A stretch of DNA of 64,000 nucleotides from JAWUWD01 sp034112085 (lineage in GTDB: Bacteria; Bacteroidota; Bacteroidia; Cytophagales; Cyclobacteriaceae): positions 15,060-79,059 of the forward strand of contig JAWUWD010000050.1 in NCBI GenBank assembly GCA_034112085.1, read 5' to 3'. Position 1 is the stretch's first letter. Each line of letters begins with the position of its first letter. The notes beneath the pieces were generated by a model. The model was not told the DNA's origin, did not search any database, and saw nothing but the letters and a program-made list of their open reading frames with translations. The translations under genes and the position numbers were made by a program. This document shows positions 42,073 to 52,110 of this stretch, piece by piece.

Positions 42073-43532
42073 TGGCTGTATTGAAGGACATATTGTATAA
42101 AGTATCATTGACTTCTACTTCAGGTAATATGGAAGTGGACGTGAATCATATTGCCTTTGATTCTCGAAAAGTAATAGATGGTTCTTTATTCATCGCTGTG
42201 AAAGGTACCATTACTGATGGACATGAATACTTGAGCAAAGCAATCAAGAGCGGAGCAGTTGCGATCGTCTGTGAAGTTCTTCCAGATTATTTGGAGGACG
42301 GGATCACTTATGTAACTGTTGGTAATAGTGCGGCATCACTAGGCGTCATAGCCTCTAACTTTTATGGAAACCCTTCGGAGAAACTTGACTTGGTTGGAAT
42401 TACCGGCACAAATGGTAAGACGACAACTGTCACATTGCTGTATCATTTGTATCTGAAGTTAGGCTACAAAACTGGCTTGCTTTCTACCGTAGAGAATAAA
42501 ATCAACGAGCAAACGATCCCTTCAACACACACTACACCCGATCCTATTCAGCTCAATGAGCTATTGGCTCAGATGATCAAGGAGTCTTGTACGCATTGTT
42601 TTATGGAAGTGAGTTCGCATGCCATTGATCAGCATAGAATCGAAGGGCTGAGATTTACGGGAGCAGTATTTACAAATATCTCGCACGATCACTTAGATTA
42701 TCACAAGACATTTGACGAATATATCCGTGTCAAAAAGAGAATGTTCGATGGCTTACATAAACAGGCATTTGCCTTGGTGAATATTGATGATCGAAGAGGA
42801 GCTGTCATGTTGCAGAATACCAAAGCGATCAAACAAACTTATGCAATGAAAAGCATGGCGGACTTCAAAGCCAAAATGCTTACGAATACACTCCAAGGTA
42901 TCGAACTTGAGATCGACAATAAGAATGCTTGGTTTAAGTTGATTGGGGATTTCAATGGCTACAATCTGTTGGCGGCTTATGGCACAGCAGTACTTCTGGG
43001 AGAAGACTCTGATGAAGTATTGACACAGTTATCAATCCTAGATGCGGCCCCTGGTAGATTCCAACAAGTGATATCTACATCAGCAGTGACCGCTATCGTG
43101 GATTACGCACATACGCCTGATGCATTGAAAAATGTATTAGAAACGATTAATAGTTTCCGAACTGGGAATGAGCAGTTGATCACAGTGGTGGGTTGCGGAG
43201 GAGATAGAGATAAAACGAAGAGACCATTGATGGCTTCTATCGCAACGAAGTTGAGTAATAAAGTGATTTTGACTTCTGATAATCCAAGAAATGAAAATCC
43301 TGATACGATTATCAATGATATGAAAAAAGGTGTGAGTCCTTCAGATTTTAAGAAGATGTTGGTGCTTTCAGATCGTGAGGAGGCCATTAAGACTGCCTGT
43401 CTATTGGCAGATGGTAAGGATATTATCTTGGTGGCAGGGAAAGGTCATGAAACATATCAAGAAATTGATGGAGTGAAGAATCATTTTGATGATAGAGAAG
43501 TACTTGGACGCATGTTAGACTTGATGAATTGA
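42072..43532 (+). CDS. murE: UDP-MurNAc-tripeptide synthetase MurE
   Basis: A 486-aa Mur ligase: N-terminal UDP-binding part (HIAFDSRKVIDGSLFIAVKG), P-loop VGITGTNGKTTTVTLLYHL, HTTPDPIQLNELL, the central ISHDHLDYH and C-terminal DYAHTPDALKNVL. The amino-acid selection loop reads TSDNPRNENPD; DNPR is the motif of enzymes adding meso-diaminopimelate. It makes the UDP-MurNAc-tripeptide. murF, which often follows, is absent; mraY starts 8 bases later. Confidence 0.96.
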   Translation: MAVLKDILYKVSLTSTSGNMEVDVNHIAFDSRKVIDGSLFIAVKGTITDGHEYLSKAIKSGAVAIVCEVLPDYLEDGITYVTVGNSAASLGVIASNFYGNPSEKLDLVGITGTNGKTTTVTLLYHLYLKLGYKTGLLSTVENKINEQTIPSTHTTPDPIQLNELLAQMIKESCTHCFMEVSSHAIDQHRIEGLRFTGAVFTNISHDHLDYHKTFDEYIRVKKRMFDGLHKQAFALVNIDDRRGAVMLQNTKAIKQTYAMKSMADFKAKMLTNTLQGIELEIDNKNAWFKLIGDFNGYNLLAAYGTAVLLGEDSDEVLTQLSILDAAPGRFQQVISTSAVTAIVDYAHTPDALKNVLETINSFRTGNEQLITVVGCGGDRDKTKRPLMASIATKLSNKVILTSDNPRNENPDTIINDMKKGVSPSDFKKMLVLSDREEAIKTACLLADGKDIILVAGKGHETYQEIDGVKNHFDDREVLGRMLDLMN

Positions 43533-43540
43533 CATAGACA

Positions 43541-44743
43541 ATGTTATACTACTTATTTAAATATCTAGAACAGCATTTTGACCTTATGGGAGCAGGAGTG
43601 TTTCAATACATCTCCTTCCGTGCGGGTGCTGCTGTGGTATTGTCTTTATTGATCACGATCACTTTTGGGAAAAAATTAATTGGATTCTTACAGAAGAAAC
43701 AAATTGGAGAAACGATTCGTGACTTAGGTCTCCAAGGTCAGATGGAGAAAAAAGGAACGCCTACAATGGGTGGTATCATCATCATCAGCGCAATTGTGAT
43801 TCCTACACTGTTGTTTGCTAAGCTTGACAACATTTATATCATTTTGCTTTTGGTGACCACCATAGGACTCGGATTGATTGGATTCACAGATGATTATATC
43901 AAGGTATTTAAGAAAGATAAAGAAGGGCTATCTGGGAAATTCAAAGTTGTTGGACAAATAGGAATTGGATTGATTGTAGGCTTGACACTCTACTTCCATG
44001 AGGATGTAGTAGTGAGAGAATTTGATAATGCGGATACCACAGAAATATCAGTGCAAGGATATCAAGATGTGAAATCCACAATCACAACAGTTCCTTTCAT
44101 GAAGGATAATGAGTTTAACTATGATAACATCATTCCATTTTTTAGCGATGATTATACTTGGATGATCTATGTGTTGATGGTGATTTTTATTGTCACTGCG
44201 GTTTCCAATGGGGCTAATATCACAGACGGGTTGGATGGACTGGCGGCAGGAACTTCGGCTATTATTGGGCTGACCATTGCCATTCTCGCGTATGTTTCCG
44301 GTCGGGTTGACTTTAGTGAGTATCTCAACATCATGTACATCCCCAACCTAGGAGAATTGGTTATTTTCTGTACAGCTTTTGTAGGTGCTTGTCTTGGGTT
44401 TTTGTGGTACAATTCTTACCCAGCGCAGGTATTCATGGGAGATACAGGAAGTCTTTCGTTAGGAGGGATTATAGCAGTATTGGCCATTGCGATTCGTAAG
44501 GAATTATTGATTCCAATCTTATGTGGTGTGTTTTTGATAGAAAATTTATCAGTCATTATTCAAGTAGGTTATTTCAAATACACAAAGAGAAAATACGGTG
44601 AAGGAAGAAGAGTTTTTAAAATGTCTCCACTGCACCACCATTATCAGAAATTGGACATGCCTGAATCTAAGATTGTAGCTAGATTCTGGATCATCGGGAT
44701 ACTATTAGCCGTGTTAACATTGGCAACACTGAAACTAAGATAA
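43541..44743 (+). CDS. mraY: Phospho-MurNAc-pentapeptide translocase MraY
   Basis: A 400-aa membrane enzyme with ten helices. Motifs are KKGTPTMGGIIII, IGFTDDYIKVFKKDKEGLSGK (catalytic Asp pair), NGANITDGLDGLAAGT, MGDTGSLSLGG and the HHHYQKLDMPESKIV triple-His loop. An insert of about 45 residues (HEDVVVREFDNADTTEI onward, ~residues 151-205) makes it longer than the ~360-aa E. coli protein, as in other Bacteroidota. It makes lipid I. Confidence 0.96.
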   Translation: MLYYLFKYLEQHFDLMGAGVFQYISFRAGAAVVLSLLITITFGKKLIGFLQKKQIGETIRDLGLQGQMEKKGTPTMGGIIIISAIVIPTLLFAKLDNIYIILLLVTTIGLGLIGFTDDYIKVFKKDKEGLSGKFKVVGQIGIGLIVGLTLYFHEDVVVREFDNADTTEISVQGYQDVKSTITTVPFMKDNEFNYDNIIPFFSDDYTWMIYVLMVIFIVTAVSNGANITDGLDGLAAGTSAIIGLTIAILAYVSGRVDFSEYLNIMYIPNLGELVIFCTAFVGACLGFLWYNSYPAQVFMGDTGSLSLGGIIAVLAIAIRKELLIPILCGVFLIENLSVIIQVGYFKYTKRKYGEGRRVFKMSPLHHHYQKLDMPESKIVARFWIIGILLAVLTLATLKLR

Positions 44744-46081
44744 TTGAATAAAAGAGTCATCATATTGGGCGCTGGAGAAAGCGGAACAGGAGCAGCCTTG
44801 CTAGCTAAAGCTAAAGGGTATGATGTTTTTGTATCTGACAGAGGAGCTATAGCCGATGATTATAAACGCCAATTAATTTCTAAAAGCATTGACTTTGAAG
44901 AAGGAATGCACAGCGAGCAATTGATCATGAAGGCTGATTTGGTGATAAAAAGCCCAGGAATTCCTGATACGGTTGATTTGGTTAAGAAGCTAAGAGCTCT
45001 AGGCACAGAAGTTATAGATGAGCTAGAGTTTGCCTCAAGATATACTGATGCTAAGTTGATTGCTATTACCGGGACTAACGGTAAGACCACTACAACATTA
45101 CTCACTTATCACTTACTAAAAAATGCAGGGGTAAATGTAGGTCTTGCAGGAAATGTAGGAGAGAGCTTAGCCAAGCAAGTAATAGAAGATCAGCATGATT
45201 ACTATGCAGTTGAGATGAGTAGCTTCCAAATAGATGGAATTACTACTATGCAACCTGATATGGTTGTGATACTCAATATCACACCAGATCACTTGGATCG
45301 CTATGATTACAAATTCACTAACTATTCAGATTCCAAATTTTCACTGGCTGAAAGATTAGGCGAAAATGGCAATTTTATTTATTTCGCTGATGATCAAGAG
45401 ATACAAAATCAACTAAAAAGCAAAGAGCTCAAAGGAAAAAGTCAATCCATTTCTCTAACGGGAAAAGGAAGTATAAACGCGGAAGGGGAGTTGATGACTT
45501 TCGAGGAAGATCAAATATCGCAAAGTGAAACTACCCTTAGAGGAAAGCATAATCTGATTAATACCATGAGTGCTGTGCTTATAGCCAGAGAAGTGGGACT
45601 GGGATTTGATAAAATAAAAGAAGGTTTGAAAATCTTCAAAAATGCACCACATAGATTAGAGTATGTAGCAACGATCAAAGATGTTGACTTCTACAATGAC
45701 TCTAAGGCCACTAATGTGGAGGCTACTAAATATGCTCTCGAAAGCTTCAGTGAGCAGATGGTATGGATAGCAGGTGGGGTTGATAAGGGCAACAATTACG
45801 AATACATAATGGAGCAGGTCAATGCTAAAGTAAAGGCTTTGGTTTGCTTAGGAACTGATAATGAAAAGCTGAGAGCATCATTTCACAATGATATAGTCAA
45901 TATCCTTGAAACCGATAAAATGAAGGATGCGGTCAATTCTGCCATGAAATATGCCGAAGCTAACGATGTAGTGTTACTATCTCCAGCATGTGCAAGTTTC
46001 GACTTGTTCAATAACTATGAAGATAGAGGTGATCAGTTTAGAGAAGCGGTATTGATGTTAAAAGAAACTTACGACAACTAG
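44744..46081 (+). CDS. murD: UDP-MurNAc-L-alanine:D-glutamate ligase MurD
   Basis: A 445-aa Mur ligase with a TTG start directly after the mraY stop. The motifs are VIILGAGESGTGAALLAKAKG at the N-terminus, P-loop IAITGTNGKTTTTLLTYHL, EMSSFQIDGI, NITPDHLDRYDY, FYNDSKATNVEATKYAL and SPACASFDLFNNYEDRGDQF. It adds D-glutamate to UDP-MurNAc-L-Ala. It overlaps ftsW at TAGTG. Confidence 0.95.
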   Translation: MNKRVIILGAGESGTGAALLAKAKGYDVFVSDRGAIADDYKRQLISKSIDFEEGMHSEQLIMKADLVIKSPGIPDTVDLVKKLRALGTEVIDELEFASRYTDAKLIAITGTNGKTTTTLLTYHLLKNAGVNVGLAGNVGESLAKQVIEDQHDYYAVEMSSFQIDGITTMQPDMVVILNITPDHLDRYDYKFTNYSDSKFSLAERLGENGNFIYFADDQEIQNQLKSKELKGKSQSISLTGKGSINAEGELMTFEEDQISQSETTLRGKHNLINTMSAVLIAREVGLGFDKIKEGLKIFKNAPHRLEYVATIKDVDFYNDSKATNVEATKYALESFSEQMVWIAGGVDKGNNYEYIMEQVNAKVKALVCLGTDNEKLRASFHNDIVNILETDKMKDAVNSAMKYAEANDVVLLSPACASFDLFNNYEDRGDQFREAVLMLKETYDN

Positions 46082-46083
46082 TG

Positions 46084-47244
46084 ATGAATAAGGTAAAACA
46101 ATGGACAGATAAACACTTGCAAGGGGATCCTATGATCTGGGCGGTGGTGTTCGCCTTATCGATCGTGAGTGTGATGGTGGTGTACAGTGCAACTGGAACA
46201 CTTGCATTTAAATATATGACCAATCCTGAACGCTATTTGATGAATCATACATTTCTATTGTTGCTTGGATTGGCTGCTATGTGGTTTGCTCATAAGGTTG
46301 ATTATAGATACTATTCTAAGATTTCTCGATTGGCACTTTGGGTGAGTGTTCCATTACTGCTTTACACTTTCGTAAATGGAGCTACACTTAACGAGGCTTC
46401 TCGTTGGATTATTATTCCAGTTATTAATAAGTCATTTCAGCCATCTGATTTAGCCAGTTTAGCACTGATCACCAGCTTGGCGAGTATGCTTTCTAAGCGT
46501 CAACAAAATATAGATGATATCAAAGAGTCATTAATCCCAATGTTGATTTGGAGTGGAGTGATTTGTGGACTGATTGCATTGACCAATTTATCGTCAGCCA
46601 TCCTTCTTTTTGCAACCTGCATGCTATTGATGTTTATTGGTAGAGTACCTGTGAAGTATCTGGCCATGTTAGTGTTTGTAGGATGCTTGTCTGGCGTGAT
46701 GGCACTGCAGTTTGGTGTAAGAGGAGAAACTGCTAAAAGCAGAATCGAGAGTTTCTTCAATGGTGATGAACTGCCATATCAAGCTAAGCACGCAAGAATA
46801 GCAGTAGCCACTGGCGGTATATTTGGTAAAGGACCGGGACAAAGCCAGCAAAGAAATGTTTTGCCGCATCCATATTCAGATTTTGTATATGCGATCATTA
46901 TTGAAGAATACGGATGGTTAGGTGGAGGGATTGTTGTGATACTGTATTTACTGTTATTATATCGAGGAATGAGAACGGTATACGATAGTGAGCATGCTTA
47001 TGGTGGATTGCTATCTGCCGGATTGACTTTTGCCATTGTCGTGCAAGCGATGGTTAATATGGGAGTTGTTGTTGGTCTTGGTCCAGTAACAGGATTGCCA
47101 TTACCTCTAATCAGCATGGGAGGAACGTCATTACTATTTACAGGACTTTCGTTGGGGATTGTACTTAGTGTAAGCAGAGGAGAAGTTGACGATGATTGGG
47201 GAGGAGTAAGCAAACAAATGGGAAATATGCCGAAGGTAGCCTAG
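46084..47244 (+). CDS. ftsW: Division peptidoglycan glycosyltransferase FtsW
   Basis: A SEDS-family membrane protein of 386 aa; ATG 46084 or the adjacent GTG 46081 can start it. About ten helices carry VVYSATGTLAFKY, SRWIIIPVINKSFQPSDLA, the conserved periplasmic segment KHARIAVATGGIFGKGPGQS, PYSDFVYAIIIEEYG and GLPLPLISMGGTSLLF. With FtsI it polymerises septal glycan strands from lipid II. Confidence 0.96.
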   Translation: MNKVKQWTDKHLQGDPMIWAVVFALSIVSVMVVYSATGTLAFKYMTNPERYLMNHTFLLLLGLAAMWFAHKVDYRYYSKISRLALWVSVPLLLYTFVNGATLNEASRWIIIPVINKSFQPSDLASLALITSLASMLSKRQQNIDDIKESLIPMLIWSGVICGLIALTNLSSAILLFATCMLLMFIGRVPVKYLAMLVFVGCLSGVMALQFGVRGETAKSRIESFFNGDELPYQAKHARIAVATGGIFGKGPGQSQQRNVLPHPYSDFVYAIIIEEYGWLGGGIVVILYLLLLYRGMRTVYDSEHAYGGLLSAGLTFAIVVQAMVNMGVVVGLGPVTGLPLPLISMGGTSLLFTGLSLGIVLSVSRGEVDDDWGGVSKQMGNMPKVA

Positions 47245-47292
47245 ACATAAATAATAGAATAAATAACTGAACAAATATCAACTGAATAACCA

Positions 47293-48405
47293 TTGACTAA
47301 TAAAAGACCATATCGATTTATCATCACTGGAGGAGGTACTGGAGGACATATTTATCCTGCTATAGCTGTTGCCAATAATATCAAAGAGCGTTATCCTGAC
47401 GCAGAGATATTGTTTGTGGGCGCGATGGGGAAAATGGAAATGATTAAAGTACCTGAAGCAGGTTATAAGATAAAGGGATTATGGATTAGTGGATTTCAGC
47501 GTAGAGTGACATTACATAATATTCTTTTTCCATTCAAAGTGGTCGTGAGCTTTTTAGTTGCGCTTAAGTTGGTCAAGAAATTCAAGCCAGATGCTGTAAT
47601 AGGCTTTGGAGGATATGCTTCTGGTCCAATATTGATGGCTGCGAACAGGCTCAATATCCCTGCTGTAATCCAAGAGCAAAACTCGCATGCTGGAATGGCC
47701 AATAGAAGGTTGTCAGGTAAAGTGAAACACATCTGTGTGGCGTATGAAGGAATGGATAAATACTTCGATAAGGAGAAAGTAATCCTAACTGGAAATCCTG
47801 TAAGAAGTGATATCCTTGATTTAAATGCGGATAAGAGAGAAAGAGGGTTGCGTCACTACAATCTGTCAGCTGATAGAAAAACAATCTTAATACTTGGCGG
47901 AAGTTTAGGAGCAAGAACGGTCAATGATGCAATGATCAAAAAGATTGATTTGATTGTCAAAGAAGGCGTGCAAGTTATCTGGCAAACTGGAAGAATATAT
48001 CACGAGGAGATGAAAAATAAGTTAGCTTCCTACCCTCAAGAAAATATTAGAATAGTAGAGTTCATCACCGCAATGGATGAAGCTTATGCTTGTGCAGATG
48101 TAGTGATTTCTAGGGCAGGAGCATTATCAATATCAGAAATATGTCTAGCTAAGAAGCCATTGGTATTGGTGCCTTCACAAAATGTGGTAGAATATCATAA
48201 AACTAAAAATGCTATGGCATTGGTAGATGAAGATGCAGCCATATTGGTTGAAGATAATAGTGCCCATCTTCTGATGCTTAGAGAGGCAATCGATCTCGCG
48301 AAAAATAAAGAAAGAAGCCAACAGTTGAGTGTAAATATTGCTAAGATGGCTAAGCCAGATGCAGCAAAAGATATTGTGGATACCTTAATTAACATCATCA
48401 AATGA
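47293..48405 (+). CDS. murG: Lipid II synthase MurG (GlcNAc transferase)
   Basis: A 370-aa GT-B enzyme with a TTG start at 47293 (no nearer ATG in frame). Motifs are FIITGGGTGGHIYPAIAVAN, PDAVIGFGGYASGPILMAA, VIQEQNSHAGMANRRLS, ILILGGSLGARTVNDAM and VISRAGALSISEICLAKKP. It transfers GlcNAc to lipid I to give lipid II. A 48-base gap separates it from ftsW; it overlaps murC by 4 bases. Confidence 0.95.
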   Translation: MTNKRPYRFIITGGGTGGHIYPAIAVANNIKERYPDAEILFVGAMGKMEMIKVPEAGYKIKGLWISGFQRRVTLHNILFPFKVVVSFLVALKLVKKFKPDAVIGFGGYASGPILMAANRLNIPAVIQEQNSHAGMANRRLSGKVKHICVAYEGMDKYFDKEKVILTGNPVRSDILDLNADKRERGLRHYNLSADRKTILILGGSLGARTVNDAMIKKIDLIVKEGVQVIWQTGRIYHEEMKNKLASYPQENIRIVEFITAMDEAYACADVVISRAGALSISEICLAKKPLVLVPSQNVVEYHKTKNAMALVDEDAAILVEDNSAHLLMLREAIDLAKNKERSQQLSVNIAKMAKPDAAKDIVDTLINIIK

Positions 48406-49796
48406 AATTGAAGGATTTACATATCGTCTATTTTATTGGGATCGGAGGGATTGGCATGAGTGCTATTGCTCGATGGTTCAATCAACATGGCGTGACTGTA
48501 TATGGATATGATCGAGTAGAAACGGCTTTGACTAAAGCATTGTCAGAAGAAGGAATTAATATCCACTATGAGGATAATACATCACTTATTCCTGATCAAT
48601 TGATAAATGACCATAAAGGAAGTTTGGTAGTTTACACACCAGCCATTCCTCAAGATCATAAAGAATTCAATTACTTGAGATCTTCAGGAATTGAGATGAT
48701 GAAGAGATCTGAAGTGCTTGGATTGATCACTAAAAATAGCTTTACAGTAGCAGTAGCGGGGACACATGGAAAAACAACAACCTCTTCCATGGTGGCACAT
48801 TTACTTAAGAATTCTGGTAAAGATATTGCAGCCTTCTTAGGTGGTTTGTCTACGAATTATAATTCAAACTTCATTATCAATGAAGAGTTGACCAATGATA
48901 CTGTGACCGTGGTGGAAGCAGATGAATTTGATCGTTCATTCTTGACACTTTACCCAGATATGGCGATCGTGACGTCCATGGATGCTGATCACTTGGATAT
49001 TTACGGAAATAAAGATGCTCTCAAAGAATCTTTTGGAGACTTCATCTGCCAGATCAAAGAAGGCGGCCATTTGTTCATCAATGATAATATAGAATATAAA
49101 GGGCTAGCAGCAGACGCGGTATGCACGCATGCTAGTTATGGTATTAATCGGGGGCAATTTTTTGCCGTCAATCTGCACATAAGTGGAGACACTTTTGTTT
49201 TTGACTTTTCGGGTAAAGGTCAATTGATTAAAGGATTGAGTCTTGGTGTTCCTGGTTATCATAATGTTGAGAATATGGTAGCAGCTATTGCTGTTGCAGT
49301 GTCTCTTGGATTGAATGAGGAAGAGATTAGAGAGGGAGTAACTTCTTACAAAGGAGTAAAAAGAAGGTTCGAATATGTGTTGAAACAAAAAGAGGTCATT
49401 TACATCGATGATTATGCACATCACCCAACTGAGATTTCAGCCTTTTTGAAGTCTGTTAAAGAAATGTATGTTGGTAAAAAAGTGACAGCAGTATTTCAAC
49501 CGCATTTGTTCTCTAGGACAAGAGATTTTGCTGCTGAATTTTCGAAAAGCTTGAGTTTGGCCGATGAGGTATTGCTTTTGGATATTTATCCAGCACGTGA
49601 GTTGCCAATTGAGGGAGTGAGTTCCGAAATGTTGTTTGAGAATATCGATACAGTTAAGAAGATGTGTGGCAAAGATGAGGTAATCGAAATCTTAAAGAAT
49701 CAAGATATTGAAGTTTTAGTAACCATGGGAGCGGGCGATATAGACCAATTGATCAATCCTATTAAAGAATATTTAACTCAGAGATACGGTGCTTAA
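48402..49796 (+). CDS. murC: UDP-MurNAc:L-alanine ligase MurC
   Basis: A 464-aa Mur ligase. The motifs are VYFIGIGGIGMSAIARWFN, P-loop VAVAGTHGKTTTSSMVAHLL, VVEADEFDRSFLTLYPD, SMDADHLDIYGN, and the C-terminal IDDYAHHPTEISAFL and FQPHLFSRTRDFAAEF. It attaches L-alanine to UDP-MurNAc, the first amino-acid step. Start ATG 48402 overlaps the murG stop; its end overlaps ftsQ by 8 bases. Confidence 0.96.
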   Translation: MKLKDLHIVYFIGIGGIGMSAIARWFNQHGVTVYGYDRVETALTKALSEEGINIHYEDNTSLIPDQLINDHKGSLVVYTPAIPQDHKEFNYLRSSGIEMMKRSEVLGLITKNSFTVAVAGTHGKTTTSSMVAHLLKNSGKDIAAFLGGLSTNYNSNFIINEELTNDTVTVVEADEFDRSFLTLYPDMAIVTSMDADHLDIYGNKDALKESFGDFICQIKEGGHLFINDNIEYKGLAADAVCTHASYGINRGQFFAVNLHISGDTFVFDFSGKGQLIKGLSLGVPGYHNVENMVAAIAVAVSLGLNEEEIREGVTSYKGVKRRFEYVLKQKEVIYIDDYAHHPTEISAFLKSVKEMYVGKKVTAVFQPHLFSRTRDFAAEFSKSLSLADEVLLLDIYPARELPIEGVSSEMLFENIDTVKKMCGKDEVIEILKNQDIEVLVTMGAGDIDQLINPIKEYLTQRYGA

Positions 49797-50541
49797 GAAA
49801 ATAAAAATATCGTGGCTTACTAAGCTGGCTCTGTCGATGGTTGCGATATTTTCGCTGATCGCATTTGAGTCAAGAGAGTACAAAGATGAAATTTGTCATG
49901 ATGTGATTGTGAAGGTTAATAATCAGTATGATAATTATTTCATTGATGAACATGATGTGTTGAACATGATGACCAATGATGGGCAAGATGTGTTGATTGG
50001 TAAGACATTTTCTGCGATCGCATTGAAGACTATAGAGAGTAGAATTAAGAATGAGGCATATATTAAGAAAGGTGATGTATTCAAGGACCTGAAAGGTAAC
50101 TTGATGGTGAATGTCAACTTGAGAAGGCCAGTCGCAAGAGTGGTGAGTGAAAAAGGAATAGATCAGTATATAGCTGAAGATGGTGTTTTCTTACCTATTT
50201 CCAGAAAATTCACTTCACGTGTGGTACTAGTGAGTGGGATGAATACCGAAGATCATAAATCAATCATTGATTTAAATCCAGATGTATTTGAGATGATTAA
50301 TTTCATAAATGAAGACTCTTTTTGGAAAGCACAGATTGCTCAAATTGATATTACTAAGAATGGCGAACTCATATTGTATCCGCAAGTGACCAAGCAGTAT
50401 GTAGAGTTTGGTACTGTTGAGAATATGAAGACCAAGTTCAAGAGATTGAAAGTGTTTTACAAGAATATCTTGCCGCAGCAAGGATGGAATAAATACAATA
50501 GAATCAATTTGAAATATAAAGATCAGATAATAGCAGAGTAG
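49789..50541 (+). CDS. ftsQ: FtsQ/DivIB-like division protein
   Basis: A 250-aa bitopic protein with a GTG start inside the end of murC. The short basic N-terminus precedes one membrane helix (LTKLALSMVAIFSLIAF), a POTRA-like domain (~40-110, FIDEHDVLNMMTNDGQDVLIG) and a C-terminal FtsQ/DivIB region (ARVVSEKGIDQYIAEDGVFL). It recruits and regulates FtsI/FtsW. Identification rests on topology, POTRA-type sequence and place before ftsA. Confidence 0.88.
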   Translation: MLKKIKISWLTKLALSMVAIFSLIAFESREYKDEICHDVIVKVNNQYDNYFIDEHDVLNMMTNDGQDVLIGKTFSAIALKTIESRIKNEAYIKKGDVFKDLKGNLMVNVNLRRPVARVVSEKGIDQYIAEDGVFLPISRKFTSRVVLVSGMNTEDHKSIIDLNPDVFEMINFINEDSFWKAQIAQIDITKNGELILYPQVTKQYVEFGTVENMKTKFKRLKVFYKNILPQQGWNKYNRINLKYKDQIIAE

Positions 50542-50703
50542 GTTATTAGATGTTAGAACAAAGAAAAATAAATAGACATAGAGGATGAGAACAGATTTAA
50601 AACAAATAGTGAATATGACTGATGGGGCTAATGCCATCAGATCTAAGTTCTATTGTCTAAAGTCTAGCATCTAAAAAAGGGACAACCACTAAAATACAGT
50701 AAC

Positions 50704-52014
50704 ATGGAAAACGGAAAAATCGTAGTAGGGCTTGATATAGGGACTACTAAAATATGCGCGATAGTTGGTCGCAAAAACGAGTTTGGCAAACTCGAAGTAC
50801 TAGGAATGGGTAAAGCCGAATCTGATGGAGTGATTCGCGGCATTGTTACCAATATCGATAAAACTGTAAGTGCTATTGAGAAAGCTGTCAAAGAAGCAGA
50901 GGATCAGGCAGGAATCAATATTCGCGTGGTCAATGTAGGGATAGCAGGACAGCACATCAAAAGCTCAATTCATCATGGTAGCATTACTCGTAATTCAAAC
51001 GATGATGAGATTACGATCGAAGATGTTAACAGGCTGACTAATGATATGTACCGCATTGTTATTCCTCCAGGAAGTGAGATTATACATGTGATGCCACAGA
51101 ATTATATAGTGGATTACGAAGAAGGAATCATGGATCCTGTTGGGATGTCTGGAGTGAAGCTCGAGGCTGATTTCCATGTGATTACAGCACAGACCAATGC
51201 GATCAATAATATCAATAAATGTGTGAGAAGAGCAGGGTTAGAGATAGAGAATCTAATCTTGGAGCCTTTGGCGTCAAGTCTTGCAGTATTGAGTGAAGAG
51301 GAGAAAGAAGCAGGAATTTGTTTGATAGATATAGGTGGTGGTACTACTGATGTTGCGATTTTCCATGAGAACATTATCAGACATACTGCAGTCATTCCTT
51401 TTGGTGGGAACATTATAACTTCAGATATCAAGCAAGGATGCATGGTCATGCAACATCAAGCTGAGTTATTGAAAACGAAGTTCGGTAAGGCTATAGCAGA
51501 AGAAGCTAGCGCTAATGAGATTGTTTCAATCCCAGGGCTTAGAAATAGAGCTCCTAAAGAGATTGCGATTAAGAATCTTGCTCATATAATCGAAGCAAGA
51601 ATGGAAGAGATTGTAGAATTGGCGCATTCAGAAATTATCACTTCTGGATATGATGGCAAGTTGGCCGGAGGTATTGTAATAACTGGCGGTGGCTCTCAAC
51701 TCAATAGCCTCAAGCAATTGGTAGAATATATGAGTGGAATGGATGCTAGAGTCGGGTATCCTAATGAGCACTTGGGCAAAAGTAAATTGGACCTGATGAA
51801 GAGCCCAATGTTTGCGACTTCTGTAGGGTTGGTGCTATCTGGGTTTAGAGCATTAGACGAACGCGAGAACAGGTACAATGAAGCGTCAAATACTGCGAAG
51901 ATAGCTGTAGTAGGGAATAGGAAAGAAGGTAAAGGAGGTGATTTCTTTAACAAGATATTGAATAAGACCAAAGGGCTTTTGATCGATGATCTTGACGGAA
52001 AGAATGAATACTAG
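50704..52014 (+). CDS. ftsA: Cell division actin-like ATPase FtsA
   Basis: A 436-aa actin-fold ATPase. The motifs are VVGLDIGTTKICAIVGRKN (phosphate 1), CLIDIGGGTTDVAIFHEN (phosphate 2) and GGIVITGGGSQLNSLKQLVE (adenosine). The C-terminus ends in a helix region (FFNKILNKTKGLLIDDLDG) fit for membrane attachment. It anchors FtsZ to the membrane. A 162-base gap after ftsQ (50542-50703) holds no gene or clear terminator. Confidence 0.95.
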   Translation: MENGKIVVGLDIGTTKICAIVGRKNEFGKLEVLGMGKAESDGVIRGIVTNIDKTVSAIEKAVKEAEDQAGINIRVVNVGIAGQHIKSSIHHGSITRNSNDDEITIEDVNRLTNDMYRIVIPPGSEIIHVMPQNYIVDYEEGIMDPVGMSGVKLEADFHVITAQTNAINNINKCVRRAGLEIENLILEPLASSLAVLSEEEKEAGICLIDIGGGTTDVAIFHENIIRHTAVIPFGGNIITSDIKQGCMVMQHQAELLKTKFGKAIAEEASANEIVSIPGLRNRAPKEIAIKNLAHIIEARMEEIVELAHSEIITSGYDGKLAGGIVITGGGSQLNSLKQLVEYMSGMDARVGYPNEHLGKSKLDLMKSPMFATSVGLVLSGFRALDERENRYNEASNTAKIAVVGNRKEGKGGDFFNKILNKTKGLLIDDLDGKNEY

Positions 52015-52110
52015 ACTATAGAAACTGGGACTCAGAGATAGATTTTTCTAGGTTCTCAGGTCTAAATTCTAACAATAAAAACAAAAACAAACAACCACTT
52101 AAATAAAGAA